Below are positions 45,785-54,965 of a stretch of 64,000 nucleotides of DNA, in pieces. The notes under the pieces are model-generated. The model was not told the origin of the DNA. It saw nothing but the letters and a program-made list of their open reading frames with translations, and made no database searches. The DNA is from Mycobacterium sp. PSTR-4-N (GTDB lineage Bacteria; Actinomycetota; Actinomycetes; Mycobacteriales; Mycobacteriaceae): the NCBI RefSeq assembly GCF_022348085.1, contig NZ_JAKRFN010000001.1, positions 248,001 through 312,000 on the forward strand. Reading direction: 5' to 3'. Positions within the stretch are counted from its first letter, which is position 1; each line of letters begins with the position of its first letter. The position numbers were made by a program, and so were the translations under genes.

Positions 45785-45833
45785 AACGACGAACCGCCCG
45801 GACTTCCCTTCGGAAGCCGGGCGGTTCGTCGTT
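45785..45833 (+). terminator. Strong hairpin terminator after bL37
   Basis: Perfect 17-bp arms AACGACGAACCGCCCGG and CCGGGCGGTTCGTCGTT with an inner CTTCC/GGAAG stem. It separates the bL37 gene from the convergent rshA-sigH operon and can work in both directions. Confidence 0.85.
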
Positions 45834-45864
45834 CTCGGTGCAGGTAACTGGGGTCAGCCCCTGA

Positions 45865-46179
45865 TCAGCTGCCGCGGATGATCGTGGTCTGGCTGATCTG
45901 GATGCGCAGCCGTTCCCGCAGGCTCTCCGGGGCACGTTCACCGCTGCATTTGGTGGCGATCAAGTTCTTGACCCGTTCCTCGATGCCGTAGTGGCGAAGG
46001 CAGGTCGGGCACTCTTCCAAGTGGTGGCGCAGCCGGTCGCGGGTCTCGACGGTGCACTCACCGTCGAGCAGCGTCCACACCTCGGCGATCACCGCAGCGC
46101 ATTCGGGGTGCTCGGGGTCGATCGGACCGATGGGCGGGCTCCAGCGTTCCTCGTCGGAACCGCTCTGCATGCCGGTCAT
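45865..46179 (-). CDS. rshA: Anti-sigma factor RshA
   Basis: A 104-residue zinc-containing anti-sigma factor (ZAS). The H-x3-C-x2-C motif lies in [10 protein letters not shown] (His53, Cys57, Cys60), with a further Cys78. Under reducing conditions it binds SigH; oxidation of the cysteines releases SigH and starts the thiol-oxidative and heat response. Its ATG overlaps the sigH stop (ATGA), so the pair is translated at linked levels. Confidence 0.96.
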   Translation of the reverse strand: MTGMQSGSDEERWSPPIGPIDPEHPECAAVIAEVWTLLDGECTVETRDRLRHHLEECPTCLRHYGIEERVKNLIATKCSGERAPESLRERLRIQISQTTIIRGS

Positions 46180-46841
46180 GACGTGACCTCCTGGGTTGCG
46201 TCGGCCTGCTGGCCGCGGATGAAGCCGCGGTCGCGGGCCACATCGGCCAACAACTCGCGCAATTGCCGCCTGCCGCGGTGTAGCCGCGACATCACTGTCC
46301 CTATCGGCGTTTCCATGATCTCGGCGATCTCCTTGTAGGGAAAACCCTCGACGTCGGCGTAGTAGACGGCCATCCGGAACTCTTCGGGCAGCGCCTGCAG
46401 GGCTTCCTTGATCTCGTTGTCGGGCAGCGCCTCGAGCGCCTCCACCTCGGCCGACCGCAGCCCCGTCGAGGAATGCTCGGCGTTGGCCGCCAGCTGCCAG
46501 TCGGTGATCTCCTCGGTCGGATACTCCGAGGGCTGACGCTGCTTCTTGCGGTAGCTGTTGATGTAGGTGTTGGTCAGGATGCGGTAGAGCCACGCTTTGA
46601 GGTTGGTGCCCGCTCGGAAGGAGCGGAACCCGGCGTAGGCCTTGACCATGGTTTCCTGCAGCAGATCCTCGGCGTCGGCGGGATTGCGCGTCATGCGCAG
46701 CGCGCCGCCGTAGAGCTGATCGAGCAGCGGAATGGCGTCTCGTTCGAAACGAGCGGTCAGCTCTGCGTCGGTCTCCTCCGACGCGGGTTTCGTGTCTGGA
46801 TCGAGGGTGGCCTCAACGGCCGACCCGTCGGTGTCAGTCAT
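46176..46841 (-). CDS. sigH: RNA polymerase ECF sigma factor SigH
   Basis: A 221-residue ECF sigma factor. Region 2 is seen in [20 protein letters not shown] and [20 protein letters not shown], region 4 in [20 protein letters not shown] and the [23 protein letters not shown]. It drives thioredoxin, chaperone and mycothiol genes under oxidative and heat stress. The N-terminus before residue 30 is variable. ATG 46841 gives the family length; the frame is open upstream because of overlap with the next gene's opposite strand. A 222-bp region separates it from the divergent ybaK gene. I did not find a confident SigH-type promoter in it. Confidence 0.96.
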   Translation of the reverse strand: MTDTDGSAVEATLDPDTKPASEETDAELTARFERDAIPLLDQLYGGALRMTRNPADAEDLLQETMVKAYAGFRSFRAGTNLKAWLYRILTNTYINSYRKKQRQPSEYPTEEITDWQLAANAEHSSTGLRSAEVEALEALPDNEIKEALQALPEEFRMAVYYADVEGFPYKEIAEIMETPIGTVMSRLHRGRRQLRELLADVARDRGFIRGQQADATQEVTS

Positions 46842-47063
46842 TCTCAGGAACACCGTCCCTTCTGTTGCGGCACCAGCGAGGCGGTCCGGTGGACGCACCA
46901 GACGCAACGGGGCCTCTGCGGCCAACGTTGGCACCATGTATCCCCTTCTGTCGATCCTAAAGGTCATGACTGACGGCTTCTCTTCTGCTGCCCCGGACAC
47001 CAGCACAGCTGATGGTGACAACAGCGGCGGCGGCACAGCTGTTCCCCGCCGTACTCTGTTGCG

Positions 47064-47552
47064 GTGGTCCGCGCAGCGACACCGGCGATTGCAGCCCTGG
47101 TGGCGGCCGGCGTGCCGCACACGGTGCTGACGTACCGGCACGATCCCCGCTCGGAAGCTTTCGGCGACGAGGCGGTCGCGGAGCTCGCCGGTGACGGGGT
47201 GGTGGCCGATCAGATCTTCAAGACGCTGGTCGTGGCGCTGCCGAAAGGCCTGGGTGTCGCGGTGCTGCCGGTTCCGCACAAACTGTCGCTCAAGTCCGCT
47301 GCCGCAGCGCTGGGGGCCGCCAAGGCGACGATGGCCGATCCGGGCGCCGCGCAGCGTTCCACCGGCTACGTCGTGGGCGGGATCAGCCCGCTGGGACAGC
47401 GCAAGCCGCTGCCGACGGTGGTGGACTCTTCGGCGCTGCGGTGGGACCGGGTGCTGTGCAGCGCCGGCAAGCGGGGTCTGGACGTCGCGTTGGACCCGCG
47501 GGATCTGGTGCGACTGACCAACGCGGTCACCGCCGAGATCACCGCACTCTAG
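47064..47552 (+). CDS. ybaK: YbaK-family Cys-tRNA(Pro)/aminoacyl-tRNA deacylase
   Basis: A 162-residue editing domain that hydrolyses mischarged Cys-tRNA(Pro). Motifs are [12 protein letters not shown], the conserved Lys in [12 protein letters not shown], the substrate-loop [20 protein letters not shown] and the C-terminal [12 protein letters not shown]. In M. tuberculosis the corresponding gene appears broken into two frames (Rv3224A and Rv3224B), while here it is intact. The GTG start lies in the sigH divergent region and the SDR gene follows directly. Confidence 0.92.
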   Translation: MVRAATPAIAALVAAGVPHTVLTYRHDPRSEAFGDEAVAELAGDGVVADQIFKTLVVALPKGLGVAVLPVPHKLSLKSAAAALGAAKATMADPGAAQRSTGYVVGGISPLGQRKPLPTVVDSSALRWDRVLCSAGKRGLDVALDPRDLVRLTNAVTAEITAL

Positions 47553-47562
47553 GGTGAAGCCC

Positions 47563-48408
47563 ATGTCACTCGCGGGAAAAACGATGTTCATCTCCGGAGC
47601 CAGCCGCGGTATCGGTCTGGCGATCGCCAAACGGGTCGCGGCCGACGGCGCCAACATCGCGCTGGTCGCCAAGACCGCTGAGCCTCATCCGAAGTTGCCG
47701 GGCACCATCTACACCGCGGCCAAGGAGATCGAGGAGGTCGGCGGCCAGGCGTTGCCGATCGTCGGGGATGTGCGTGACGGGGATTCGGTGGCGGCGGCGG
47801 TGGCGGCCGCGGTCGAGCAGTTCGGCGGGATCGACATCTGTGTCAACAACGCCTCGGCCATCAATCTCGGCTCGATCGAAGACGTCCCGCTCAAGCGCTT
47901 CGACCTGATGAACGGCATCCAGGTGCGGGGCACCTACGCGGTGTCACAAGCCTGCATCCCGCACATGAAGGGCCGGGAGAACCCGCACATCCTGACGTTG
48001 TCGCCGCCGGTGCTGTTGGAGCCCAAGTGGCTCACGCCGACGCCGTACATGATGGCGAAGTTCGGAATGACGTTGTGCGCGTTGGGTATCGCCGAAGAGA
48101 TGCGTGAGGCGGGTATCGCGTCGAACACCCTGTGGCCACGCACCATGGTGGCGACCGCCGCGGTGCAGAACTTGCTCGGCGGCGAGGAATCCATGAAGCG
48201 CTCACGCAAGCCGGAGGTCTACTCCGACGCGGCATACGCGGTGCTCACCAAACCGTCGAGCTATACAGGCAACACCCTGCTGTGTGAGGACGTGCTCCTC
48301 GAATCGGGCGTCACCGATCTGTCGGTGTACGACTGTGTGCCGGGTTCCGATCTGGGCGTGGACTTCTGGGTCGACGCGTCCAACCCGCCCGGCTACACCC
48401 AACCCTGA
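47563..48408 (+). CDS. Short-chain dehydrogenase/reductase (HSDL2-like)
   Basis: A 281-residue NAD(P)-dependent oxidoreductase. The cofactor loop is [16 protein letters not shown], the NNAS motif [17 protein letters not shown] follows CVNNASA, and the active site reads TLSPPVLL then YMMAKFGM (Tyr-x3-Lys). The Ser of the usual triad is in ILTLSPP. It is closest in layout to hydroxysteroid dehydrogenase-like 2, but without the SCP2 domain. The substrate is unknown. ATG 47563 matches homologues; GTG 47554 would begin 1 bp after the ybaK stop. Confidence 0.88.
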   Translation: MSLAGKTMFISGASRGIGLAIAKRVAADGANIALVAKTAEPHPKLPGTIYTAAKEIEEVGGQALPIVGDVRDGDSVAAAVAAAVEQFGGIDICVNNASAINLGSIEDVPLKRFDLMNGIQVRGTYAVSQACIPHMKGRENPHILTLSPPVLLEPKWLTPTPYMMAKFGMTLCALGIAEEMREAGIASNTLWPRTMVATAAVQNLLGGEESMKRSRKPEVYSDAAYAVLTKPSSYTGNTLLCEDVLLESGVTDLSVYDCVPGSDLGVDFWVDASNPPGYTQP

Positions 48409-48420
48409 CGTTCCACGCCT

Positions 48421-48476
48421 CGAAAGTGCACTCCCGGTAGCGAATTTTCCTTGGCACTACCGGGAGTGCACTTTCG
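48421..48476. repeat. Perfect 20-bp inverted repeat (GTGC-CGGTAG family, copy 2)
   Basis: CGAAAGTGCACTCCCGGTAG (48421-48440) and its exact complement (48457-48476) flank a 16-nt AT-richer loop. The same arms, diverged, occur at 29001-29061. It follows the SDR stop by 12 bp and precedes a methyltransferase gene, so it could be a terminator or a mobile palindrome. Confidence 0.75.
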
Positions 48477-48529
48477 CGGTCAGGCGGGAGCTCCCCCGCT
48501 CATCGGCTCATCGTGGCACGCTGATCGAC

Positions 48530-49297
48530 ATGTCCTCGTCGATCTGGGCCGGCGGGCGTTATGACGCCGTCGGCGACCGTATTGCGCACATCGCTTCTCG
48601 CGTGGTCGACGCCGCCGGGCGCCGAGTCCCGTTGCCGCGCGCCAGGGTCGTCGATCTCGCCTGCGGCACCGGCAGCGCTGCACGAGCCGCAGCTGCCCTG
48701 GGAGCGGACGTCACCGGCATCGACGTCACCGGTGAGCTGATCGACCTCGCCGCGCAGCGGGCACCCGACATCACGTGGACGGTCGCCGACGCCGCCGACA
48801 CCGGGCTCCCTGCAGCGTCCTTCGACGTCGCAGTGTCCAACATGGGCATCATCTTCGTCGACCCGGACCGGCAGGTCGCCGAGATCATTCGACTCCTCAA
48901 ACCGTCTGGCGTGGTGGCATTTTCGGCGTGGGTACGACGCGGAAGCAATCCGTTGTTCGACCCGATCGTCGAGGTCCTGGGCCCACCCCCGCCGGCGCCC
49001 CACACCCCCGACCAGTGGGGCGACGAGCGCATCGTCGCGCAGCGGCTCGCGCAGTTCGACGACGTCGAGTTCGACCACGGCGAACACCGATGGGAGTTCT
49101 CGTCGGTCGCCGACGGGCTGCAGTGGCTGCAGACCGGCTCACCGATGCACGTCGCGACCTTCGACCGCGCCGGCGCCGCACGGCGGGACCTCGCCGACGC
49201 CTTCGCTCGGGCGCTGCAGCAGCACGCCGCACCGTCGGGTGCCGTCGCGGTCACGTCGCCCTACGTCGTGGTCACCGCCACCTATCGCGCCTCGTAG
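48530..49297 (+). CDS. Class I SAM-dependent methyltransferase
   Basis: A 255-residue methyltransferase of the small-molecule (UbiE-like) type. SAM-binding motif I is RVVDLACGTGSAARAA, motif II VTGIDVTGELIDLA, and motif IV FDVAVSNMGIIFVD. The C-terminal lid carries WGDERIVAQRLAQFDD. The substrate is unknown. The ATG start is 53 bp past a perfect palindrome. From memory, no such gene occupies this place in M. tuberculosis. It overlaps the 3' end of the convergent methyltransferase by 16 bp. Confidence 0.85.
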   Translation: MSSSIWAGGRYDAVGDRIAHIASRVVDAAGRRVPLPRARVVDLACGTGSAARAAAALGADVTGIDVTGELIDLAAQRAPDITWTVADAADTGLPAASFDVAVSNMGIIFVDPDRQVAEIIRLLKPSGVVAFSAWVRRGSNPLFDPIVEVLGPPPPAPHTPDQWGDERIVAQRLAQFDDVEFDHGEHRWEFSSVADGLQWLQTGSPMHVATFDRAGAARRDLADAFARALQQHAAPSGAVAVTSPYVVVTATYRAS

Positions 49298-50793
49298 AGG
49301 ATGCCCCGGCCGATCGCCTCCCGGACGACGGGCATCGCGGCGTCGGCCAGCGCGTCGGCGTCCACACCGTGGTGGGCGGCAAGCAGCTCGACCAGCATGC
49401 CCAGCGGCACCTCCCCCCGGCATCCCGCGAACAATGCCCGCGACACCTCGTCGACACCGATGACCGCTCCCGGCCCGCCGGGGCGGCGGACCGCGGCGCC
49501 GACGGTCTGCCAGCCCTCGGGGCCCGGCAGGGACTGCTCCTCGAGGAACACCGGCGCGGTGGTCAGCCGGGTGGCGAGGAGCTGGTCGTCGCTGACGCGG
49601 TGCAGATACTCACGACGGGCGAAGAATGCCTCGACCTCGGGTCCGGTCGGCTGCTCGTCGGCTCCGGTGATCTCCTCGAAGATCTGCTCGGGTGCCCGGT
49701 TCTCGCCGTGGCGCGGTGCGCGCACCACGACCATCCCCATGCCGACCCCGGCGATGCCTTCGGCGTCGAACCAGTCCAGCCAGCGCCCGCCGCGCCGGGC
49801 CGCGTCTTCCGGTAGCTCCCCCGCGTCCGAGGTCCACAGCGAGACATAGCTGATCGGATCGGCGAACTCCCGCTGTACCACCCACGCGTGCAGCCCGCTG
49901 CCGTCGAGCCACGCGCGGACCCGCTCGCGCCAGTCCTGCCCGTCACGGATGATCCAGTTCGCCATGATCTGCGCGGTGCCACCCATTTCCAGATACTCAC
50001 CAGCCTCCCGAATCATGCTCTCGCACAACGCGTCTCCGACCATCCCGGAGTCGCGGTAGATGTAGTCGAGGTCCCCTACGCCGACCACGAACGGCGGGTT
50101 CGACACGATCAGGTCGAAGCGCTCCCCCGCCACCGGCTCGAAGAGACTGCCGGCCCGCAGATCCCAGGACATCCCGTTGAGCCGGGCCGTCGCCGCAGCC
50201 AACGCCAGGGCGCGGTCGTTGGTGTCGGTGGCGACGACCTCGTCGCAATGCCCGGCCAGGTGTAGCGCCTGGATCCCGCAACCGGTCCCGACATCCAGCG
50301 CACGGCCGACGGGTGAACGAATCACCGCGTGCGCCAACGAGATCGATGCACCACCGATGCCGAGAACGTGGTCGTGTCGGACTGGGCCGGGTCGCAGCGC
50401 CGCATCCTGATCGGAGACGACGAGGAAGTCGCGCGCCCCGTCGCTGTGCGGCCGGATGTCGAGGACAGCAGTGACGGTGTCCGCGCCGGTGGACTGCACG
50501 ACGCCCGCAGCGATCAGCGCATCGACACCGGTGCGGGGGAACGCCTGACCGACGCGGTTGCGGGACTCCTCGGCGCCCAGCAGGAACAGCCGCACCAGCG
50601 TCGCCAACGACTCCGTGCCCGCAGCGCAGCGCTCGGTGGCGCGTAGCGCCGACCACCACAGCCCCCTGCTGAACGCCCCGCCGGCGTCCGCGCCTAGCAG
50701 CTCCCCCACCCCGTCGGTGGTGTACTGCGCGGCCGCCAGATCCGCAGCCAGGGTGTCGAGCACCGCCGGATCGGACAGCGGACGGCTGCTCAC
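49282..50793 (-). CDS. HemK-like N-methyltransferase with N-terminal DUF7059-type and C-terminal extra domains
   Basis: A 503-residue protein. An N-terminal helical domain (residues 1-130, DTLAADLAAAQYTTDGVGEL) precedes a Rossmann methyltransferase core with motif I ALDVGTGCGIQALHLA, ATDTNDRALALAAATA and the catalytic LIVSNPPFVVG (N-P-P-F, the type that methylates amide or exocyclic nitrogens in Gln side chains, DNA or RNA). A C-terminal winged-helix-like domain of about 130 residues follows. The target is unknown. The GTG start overlaps the SRAP gene stop by 3 bp, so the two are translated together. Confidence 0.8.
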   Translation of the reverse strand: MSSRPLSDPAVLDTLAADLAAAQYTTDGVGELLGADAGGAFSRGLWWSALRATERCAAGTESLATLVRLFLLGAEESRNRVGQAFPRTGVDALIAAGVVQSTGADTVTAVLDIRPHSDGARDFLVVSDQDAALRPGPVRHDHVLGIGGASISLAHAVIRSPVGRALDVGTGCGIQALHLAGHCDEVVATDTNDRALALAAATARLNGMSWDLRAGSLFEPVAGERFDLIVSNPPFVVGVGDLDYIYRDSGMVGDALCESMIREAGEYLEMGGTAQIMANWIIRDGQDWRERVRAWLDGSGLHAWVVQREFADPISYVSLWTSDAGELPEDAARRGGRWLDWFDAEGIAGVGMGMVVVRAPRHGENRAPEQIFEEITGADEQPTGPEVEAFFARREYLHRVSDDQLLATRLTTAPVFLEEQSLPGPEGWQTVGAAVRRPGGPGAVIGVDEVSRALFAGCRGEVPLGMLVELLAAHHGVDADALADAAMPVVREAIGRGILYEAR

Positions 50794-51542
50794 AGCAGAG
50801 TGCCCTGCTCGGCCTGTGGTTCCACCGGCTCGATCAACTCGGGCCCGTTGTTGCGCACGCTGTTGACCAGCCGCGACACCTCGCGGATGGCGATGCGGTC
50901 TAGATCGCCGTGGCCGCGCAGCAACCCCTCGTCCATCGGGGCGTCCGGGTCGAGCCAGTGGTCCCAATCGCCGGCGCTGATCGTCAACGGCATGCGGTCG
51001 TGGATCTCGGCGAGCGGACCCGCGGCGTCGGTGGTGATGATCGTGCAGCTCAACAGCGGAGGGGCGTCCTTCGGCGCGTCTTTCGGCCGCCACGACGACC
51101 ACAGCCCGGCCATGAACAGCGGTTCACCATCGGTCGCATGCATGAAGAACGGTGTCTTCGCGCCCTTCTGGCCCTGCCATTCGTACCAGCCGTCCATCGG
51201 CACCAGGCAGCGCTTGCCCTTCGCGGAGCTGCGGAACGCCGGCGAGCTGGTGACCTTGTCGGAGCGCGCGTTGATCAGCAGCGGGCCCTTGGTCTCGGGG
51301 GCACCGGTGTCGGTGGCCTTGACCCATGGCGGCACCAGGCCCCAGCGCATGAGCCGCACCCGGCGCGTGGACTCGTCGTCGGGATGGGTGTGCCGCTTCA
51401 CGACGGTGGCGACCGTCGTCGTCGGGGCCACGTTGTAGTTGGGGGACGGCGCGTCCTTCATTTCCGAGGTGGCCTCGTCGATCGCCTTGATCTTCTCGGC
51501 CAGCAGCGCCGGATCGGTGGTCACCGCGAATCGCCCGCACAT
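50790..51542 (-). CDS. SRAP (YedK/HMCES) abasic-site DNA-protein crosslink enzyme
   Basis: A 250-residue SRAP domain protein. Met is cleaved to expose Cys2 ([10 protein letters not shown]), which crosslinks to abasic sites in single-stranded DNA and shields them. Other active-site blocks are [34 protein letters not shown] and the His of [10 protein letters not shown]. Counterpart of Rv3226c. It is divergent from aroA with 46 bp between starts, so the two promoters must overlap. It is coupled to the downstream N-methyltransferase. Confidence 0.93.
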   Translation of the reverse strand: MCGRFAVTTDPALLAEKIKAIDEATSEMKDAPSPNYNVAPTTTVATVVKRHTHPDDESTRRVRLMRWGLVPPWVKATDTGAPETKGPLLINARSDKVTSSPAFRSSAKGKRCLVPMDGWYEWQGQKGAKTPFFMHATDGEPLFMAGLWSSWRPKDAPKDAPPLLSCTIITTDAAGPLAEIHDRMPLTISAGDWDHWLDPDAPMDEGLLRGHGDLDRIAIREVSRLVNSVRNNGPELIEPVEPQAEQGTLL

Positions 51543-51588
51543 GATCCCCATGGTGGCAGAAACCGGTGACAGGCCAGGATGGACCACA

Positions 51589-52905
51589 ATGAACCCTGTG
51601 AGCACCTGGCCGGCCCCGTCGACGCAGACCCCTGTCCATGCCACCGTGACGGTGCCCGGCTCGAAGTCGCAGACCAACCGCGCGCTGGTGCTCGCCGCCC
51701 TCGCCGCGGCGGGCGGCGGCTCATCGACCGTCTCCGGGGCGTTGCGCAGCCGCGACACCGACCTGATGATCGCCGCACTGCAGGCGCTGGGGCTCCAGGT
51801 GGGCGCGTCGACCGTCGACGACACCACACTGACGATCAGCGGCGGACTGACGCCGCGGCCGGGCACCCGCATCGACTGCGGGTTGGCCGGCACGGTGCTG
51901 CGGTTCCTGCCGCCGGTTGCGGCGCTCAGCTCAGAATCGGTGACGTTCGACGGTGACGAACAGGCGCGCGCCCGGCCGATCGCACCGCTGCTCGACGGGT
52001 TGCGCGGACTCGGCGTCGGGATCGAGGGCGACGGTCTGCCGTTCGAGGTGCGCGGCGCAGGAGCAGTACGCGGAGGCACCGTCGAGATCGACGCGTCCGG
52101 TTCGTCTCAGTTCGTCTCCGGGCTCCTGCTCTCGGGTGCGGCGTTCGACGAGGGCCTCGAGATCGTGCACACCGGCGCCGAGGTGCCGTCCGCGCCACAC
52201 ATCGCGATGACCGTCGCGATGCTGCGGGAGGCCGGGGTCACCGTCGACGACACCACCGCCAATCGGTGGCGGGTCTCAAAAGGTCCGATCGCGGCCCGCG
52301 ACTGGGCGATAGAGCCGGACCTGTCCAACTCGGTGCCGTTCCTGGCGGCCGCGGTGGTCAGCGGCGGCGCCGTCCGGGTCACGGGCTGGCCGGACGTCAG
52401 CGTCCAGCCGGCTCAGACGATCCTGTCGATCCTCAAAGGGTTCGGCGCGGTCGTCCGCCGCGGCGACTCCTACCTGGAGGTGCAGGGCACTGCGACCTTC
52501 GGCGGCGTCGACGTCGACCTGCGCGCCGTCGGCGAACTGGCACCGTCGGTGGCGGCGATGGCCGCGCTGGCCACCCCAGAATCGGTGAGCCATCTGCGCG
52601 GTATCGCGCATCTGCGCGGGCACGAGACGGACCGGTTGGCTGCGCTGAGCACCGAGATCAACCGGATCGGCGGACAGTGCGAGGAGACCGAGGACGGGCT
52701 GACGATCACCGCGCGGGTGATGCACGGCGGCGTGTGGCATTCCTACGCCGACCACCGGATGGCCACCGCAGGCGCGATCATCGGCCTGCGAGTGCCCGGG
52801 GTGGAGGTGGAGAACATCGGCACCACGGCCAAGACGCTGCCGGAGTTTCCTCAGCTGTGGGCCGACATGCTGGCCGGCCAGACCGACACCACGGTCGGCC
52901 TTTGA
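51589..52905 (+). CDS. aroA: EPSP synthase (3-phosphoshikimate 1-carboxyvinyltransferase)
   Basis: A 438-residue enzyme that joins phosphoenolpyruvate and shikimate-3-phosphate in the shikimate pathway. Substrate motifs are [18 protein letters not shown] near the N-terminus, [14 protein letters not shown], and near the C-terminus [17 protein letters not shown] and [12 protein letters not shown]. The LAGTVLRF loop corresponds to the glyphosate-contacting region. ATG 51589 is used; GTG 51598 (VSTWPAP) matches homologues equally well. The stop overlaps the rsgA TTG start (TTGA), so both are coupled. Confidence 0.95.
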   Translation: MNPVSTWPAPSTQTPVHATVTVPGSKSQTNRALVLAALAAAGGGSSTVSGALRSRDTDLMIAALQALGLQVGASTVDDTTLTISGGLTPRPGTRIDCGLAGTVLRFLPPVAALSSESVTFDGDEQARARPIAPLLDGLRGLGVGIEGDGLPFEVRGAGAVRGGTVEIDASGSSQFVSGLLLSGAAFDEGLEIVHTGAEVPSAPHIAMTVAMLREAGVTVDDTTANRWRVSKGPIAARDWAIEPDLSNSVPFLAAAVVSGGAVRVTGWPDVSVQPAQTILSILKGFGAVVRRGDSYLEVQGTATFGGVDVDLRAVGELAPSVAAMAALATPESVSHLRGIAHLRGHETDRLAALSTEINRIGGQCEETEDGLTITARVMHGGVWHSYADHRMATAGAIIGLRVPGVEVENIGTTAKTLPEFPQLWADMLAGQTDTTVGL

Positions 52906-53876
52906 CCCGACGCGAGTACGACGAGTCCGACGTCCGGGTGCGGCCCGGTCGAGGCTCGCGGCCGCGAACGAAGACCCGGCCCGAGCACGCCGACGCGCGG
53001 TCGGCCATGGTCGTCACCGTCGACCGGGGCCGCTGGGGTTGTGTACTCGACGGTGACCCCGCCCACCGCGTGACCGCGATGCGGGCGCGCGAACTCGGCC
53101 GCACCCCGATCGTCGTCGGCGACGACGTCGACGTGGTCGGTGACCTGTCCGGCCGCACGGACACCCTGGCGCGCATCGTGCGGCGGGCCGAGCGCAGGAC
53201 GGTGTTGCGCCGCACGGCCGACGACACGGACCCGACGGAGCGGGTGGTGGTCGCCAACGCCGACCAACTGTTGATCGTGGTGGCGCTGGCCGATCCGCCG
53301 CCGCGCACGGGGCTCGTCGAGCGGGCACTGATCGCGGCCTACGTCGGGGGCCTGACGCCGATCCTCTGTCTGACCAAGACCGACCTCGCCGCGCCCGAAC
53401 CGTTCGCTGCGCAGTTCGCGGGGCTGGACGTCACGATCGCGACGGCGGGTAGGGCCGACCCGCTCGAGGCGGTGCAGGCACTGTTGACCGACAAGGTCAC
53501 AGTGCTATTGGGCCATTCCGGGGTCGGCAAGTCGACGCTGGTGAATCGCCTTGTGCCCGAGGCGGATCGGGCCACGGGCGCCGTCACCGACATCGGCCGG
53601 GGGCGGCACACGTCCACGCAGTCGGTGGCCCTGCCGCTGGCCGCCGGCGGCTGGGTGATCGACACGCCGGGAATCCGGTCGTTCGGGCTGGCACACATCG
53701 CCCCCGACGACGTGGTGATGGCGTTCTCGGATCTCGCCGACGCGATCGAGGACTGTCCCCGCGGCTGCGGACACATGGGGCCGCCGGCCGATCCCGAGTG
53801 CGCGCTCGACGGCCTCGAGGGTCCGGCGGCCGACCGGGTGGCAGCGGCTCGCCGCCTCCTCGCAGTCCTCGGGTGA
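52902..53876 (+). CDS. rsgA: Ribosome small-subunit GTPase RsgA
   Basis: A 324-residue circularly permuted GTPase acting in late 30S maturation. An N-terminal OB-fold ([14 protein letters not shown]) is followed by motifs in permuted order: G4 CLTKTDL, then G1 [17 protein letters not shown]2 [10 protein letters not shown] and G3 [13 protein letters not shown]-terminal cysteine/histidine knuckle [11 protein letters not shown] binds zinc. The first codon is a TTG shared with the aroA stop; homologues begin at the same place. A 62-bp repeat follows its stop. Confidence 0.92.
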   Translation: MTRREYDESDVRVRPGRGSRPRTKTRPEHADARSAMVVTVDRGRWGCVLDGDPAHRVTAMRARELGRTPIVVGDDVDVVGDLSGRTDTLARIVRRAERRTVLRRTADDTDPTERVVVANADQLLIVVALADPPPRTGLVERALIAAYVGGLTPILCLTKTDLAAPEPFAAQFAGLDVTIATAGRADPLEAVQALLTDKVTVLLGHSGVGKSTLVNRLVPEADRATGAVTDIGRGRHTSTQSVALPLAAGGWVIDTPGIRSFGLAHIAPDDVVMAFSDLADAIEDCPRGCGHMGPPADPECALDGLEGPAADRVAAARRLLAVLG

Positions 53877-53885
53877 ACTCCGTCC

Positions 53886-53947
53886 GGCGAGCGCGCGCGT
53901 CTGCTCAGCGACGCGCCGGTGCAGGCGTACATCGAGCGCGCGCTCGC
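53886..53947 (-). repeat. 62-bp palindromic intergenic repeat, copy 4 (inverted)
   Basis: On the minus strand it reads GCGAGCGCGCGCTCG at one end and GCAGACGCGCGCGCTCGCC at the other, with GGCGCGTCGCTGAGCAGA inside. It aligns without gaps to the copies at 4412 and 31233. It lies between rsgA and the aldo/keto reductase gene. Confidence 0.65.
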
Positions 53948-54047
53948 CGCTGATCGAGGGGAGAATCTGACCACCCGCCGACGATCTCGCGGCGGTGTTT
54001 GCCTGCCCCGTCCACCGGGCACGCTGCCCCGCGAAGGAGGAAGCACA

Positions 54048-54893
54048 GTGACACACGTACCCACCATCAAGCTCAACAGCGGCGCGGAAATCCCCCAGCT
54101 GGGATTCGGCGTCTACCAGATCCCGCCCGAGGACACCGCTGACGCAGTCAAGACCGCGCTGGACATCGGTTACCGCCACATCGACACCGCGGAGATGTAC
54201 CAGAACGAGAAGGGCGTCGGCGAAGGTATCCGCAATGCCGGCGTCGACCGCGGCGAGGTGTTCGTCACCAGCAAGCTGAACAACGGATTCCACAAGCCCG
54301 ACGATGCGCGCCGGGCGTTCGACAAGACGCTGTCCGAACTCGGCTTCGACTACGTCGACCTGTTCCTGATCCACTGGCCCCTACCGACGCTGTACGACGG
54401 CGACTACGTCTCGACGTGGAAGACGTTGGAGGAGTTCGCCAAGGACGGCCGTGCCCGCAGCATCGGCGTGTCCAACTTCCAGATCGAGCACCTCGAACGG
54501 CTCGCCAAGGAAAGTGACACCGTCCCGGCCGTCAACCAGATCGAGGTGCACCCTTACTTCACCAACGAGAAGGTGCGCGCCTACGGCGTCGAGCACGGCA
54601 TCGCGACCGAGGCCTGGTCCCCGATCGCCCAGGGCAAGGTGCTCGACGACCCGGTGATCAAGCAGATCGCCGACAAGGTCGGCAAGTCCACGGCCCAGGT
54701 GACGCTGCGCTGGCACATCCAACGCGGCGACATCGTGTTCCCGAAGTCGGTGACCGAGCAGCGCATCAAGGACAACTTCGAGCTGTTCGACTTCGAGCTC
54801 AGCAGCGACGATCTGGATGCGATCTCGGCGCTCGACAAGGGTGAGGACGGCCGCACCGGCCCCAACCCGGACACGTTCGACTACATCCCGTAG
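54048..54893 (+). CDS. Aldo/keto reductase
   Basis: A 281-residue NADPH-dependent reductase of the AKR5-like group (2,5-diketo-gluconate-reductase type). The catalytic set is Asp/Tyr in HIDTAEMYQNE, Lys in FVTSKLNNG and His in LFLIHWPLP. The NADPH loops are SIGVSNFQIEHL and FPKSVTEQRIKDN. Substrates may be methylglyoxal or other aldehydes. GTG 54048 has AAGGAGG at a good distance; a longer open frame from 53919 runs through the 62-bp repeat and is not believed. It is convergent with desA3, with a perfect hairpin between. Confidence 0.92.
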   Translation: MTHVPTIKLNSGAEIPQLGFGVYQIPPEDTADAVKTALDIGYRHIDTAEMYQNEKGVGEGIRNAGVDRGEVFVTSKLNNGFHKPDDARRAFDKTLSELGFDYVDLFLIHWPLPTLYDGDYVSTWKTLEEFAKDGRARSIGVSNFQIEHLERLAKESDTVPAVNQIEVHPYFTNEKVRAYGVEHGIATEAWSPIAQGKVLDDPVIKQIADKVGKSTAQVTLRWHIQRGDIVFPKSVTEQRIKDNFELFDFELSSDDLDAISALDKGEDGRTGPNPDTFDYIP

Positions 54894-54902
54894 AACCGCG
54901 AG

Positions 54903-54953
54903 CAGACACGAACTCGAGCTGCGCCGCGGCGTGTCAGCTCGAGTTCGTGTCTG
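54903..54953. terminator. Perfect 19-bp inverted repeat between convergent AKR and desA3
   Basis: CAGACACGAACTCGAGCTG (54903-54921) and its exact complement (54935-54953) with a 13-nt loop. Ten bp after one stop and 13 bp before the other, it fits a bidirectional terminator. Confidence 0.8.
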
Positions 54954-54965
54954 GTCAACAGGAGA

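Noticed and set aside
46842..47063. A SigH-type (GGAAC/GTT) autoregulated promoter upstream of sigH
   Set aside because: Half-matches exist, but none has both boxes at the right spacing, so I did not annotate it.
53919..54047. N-terminal extension of the aldo/keto reductase from GTG 53919
   Set aside because: It runs through the 62-bp repeat and lacks homology to the family; the GTG at 54048 has a strong ribosome site.
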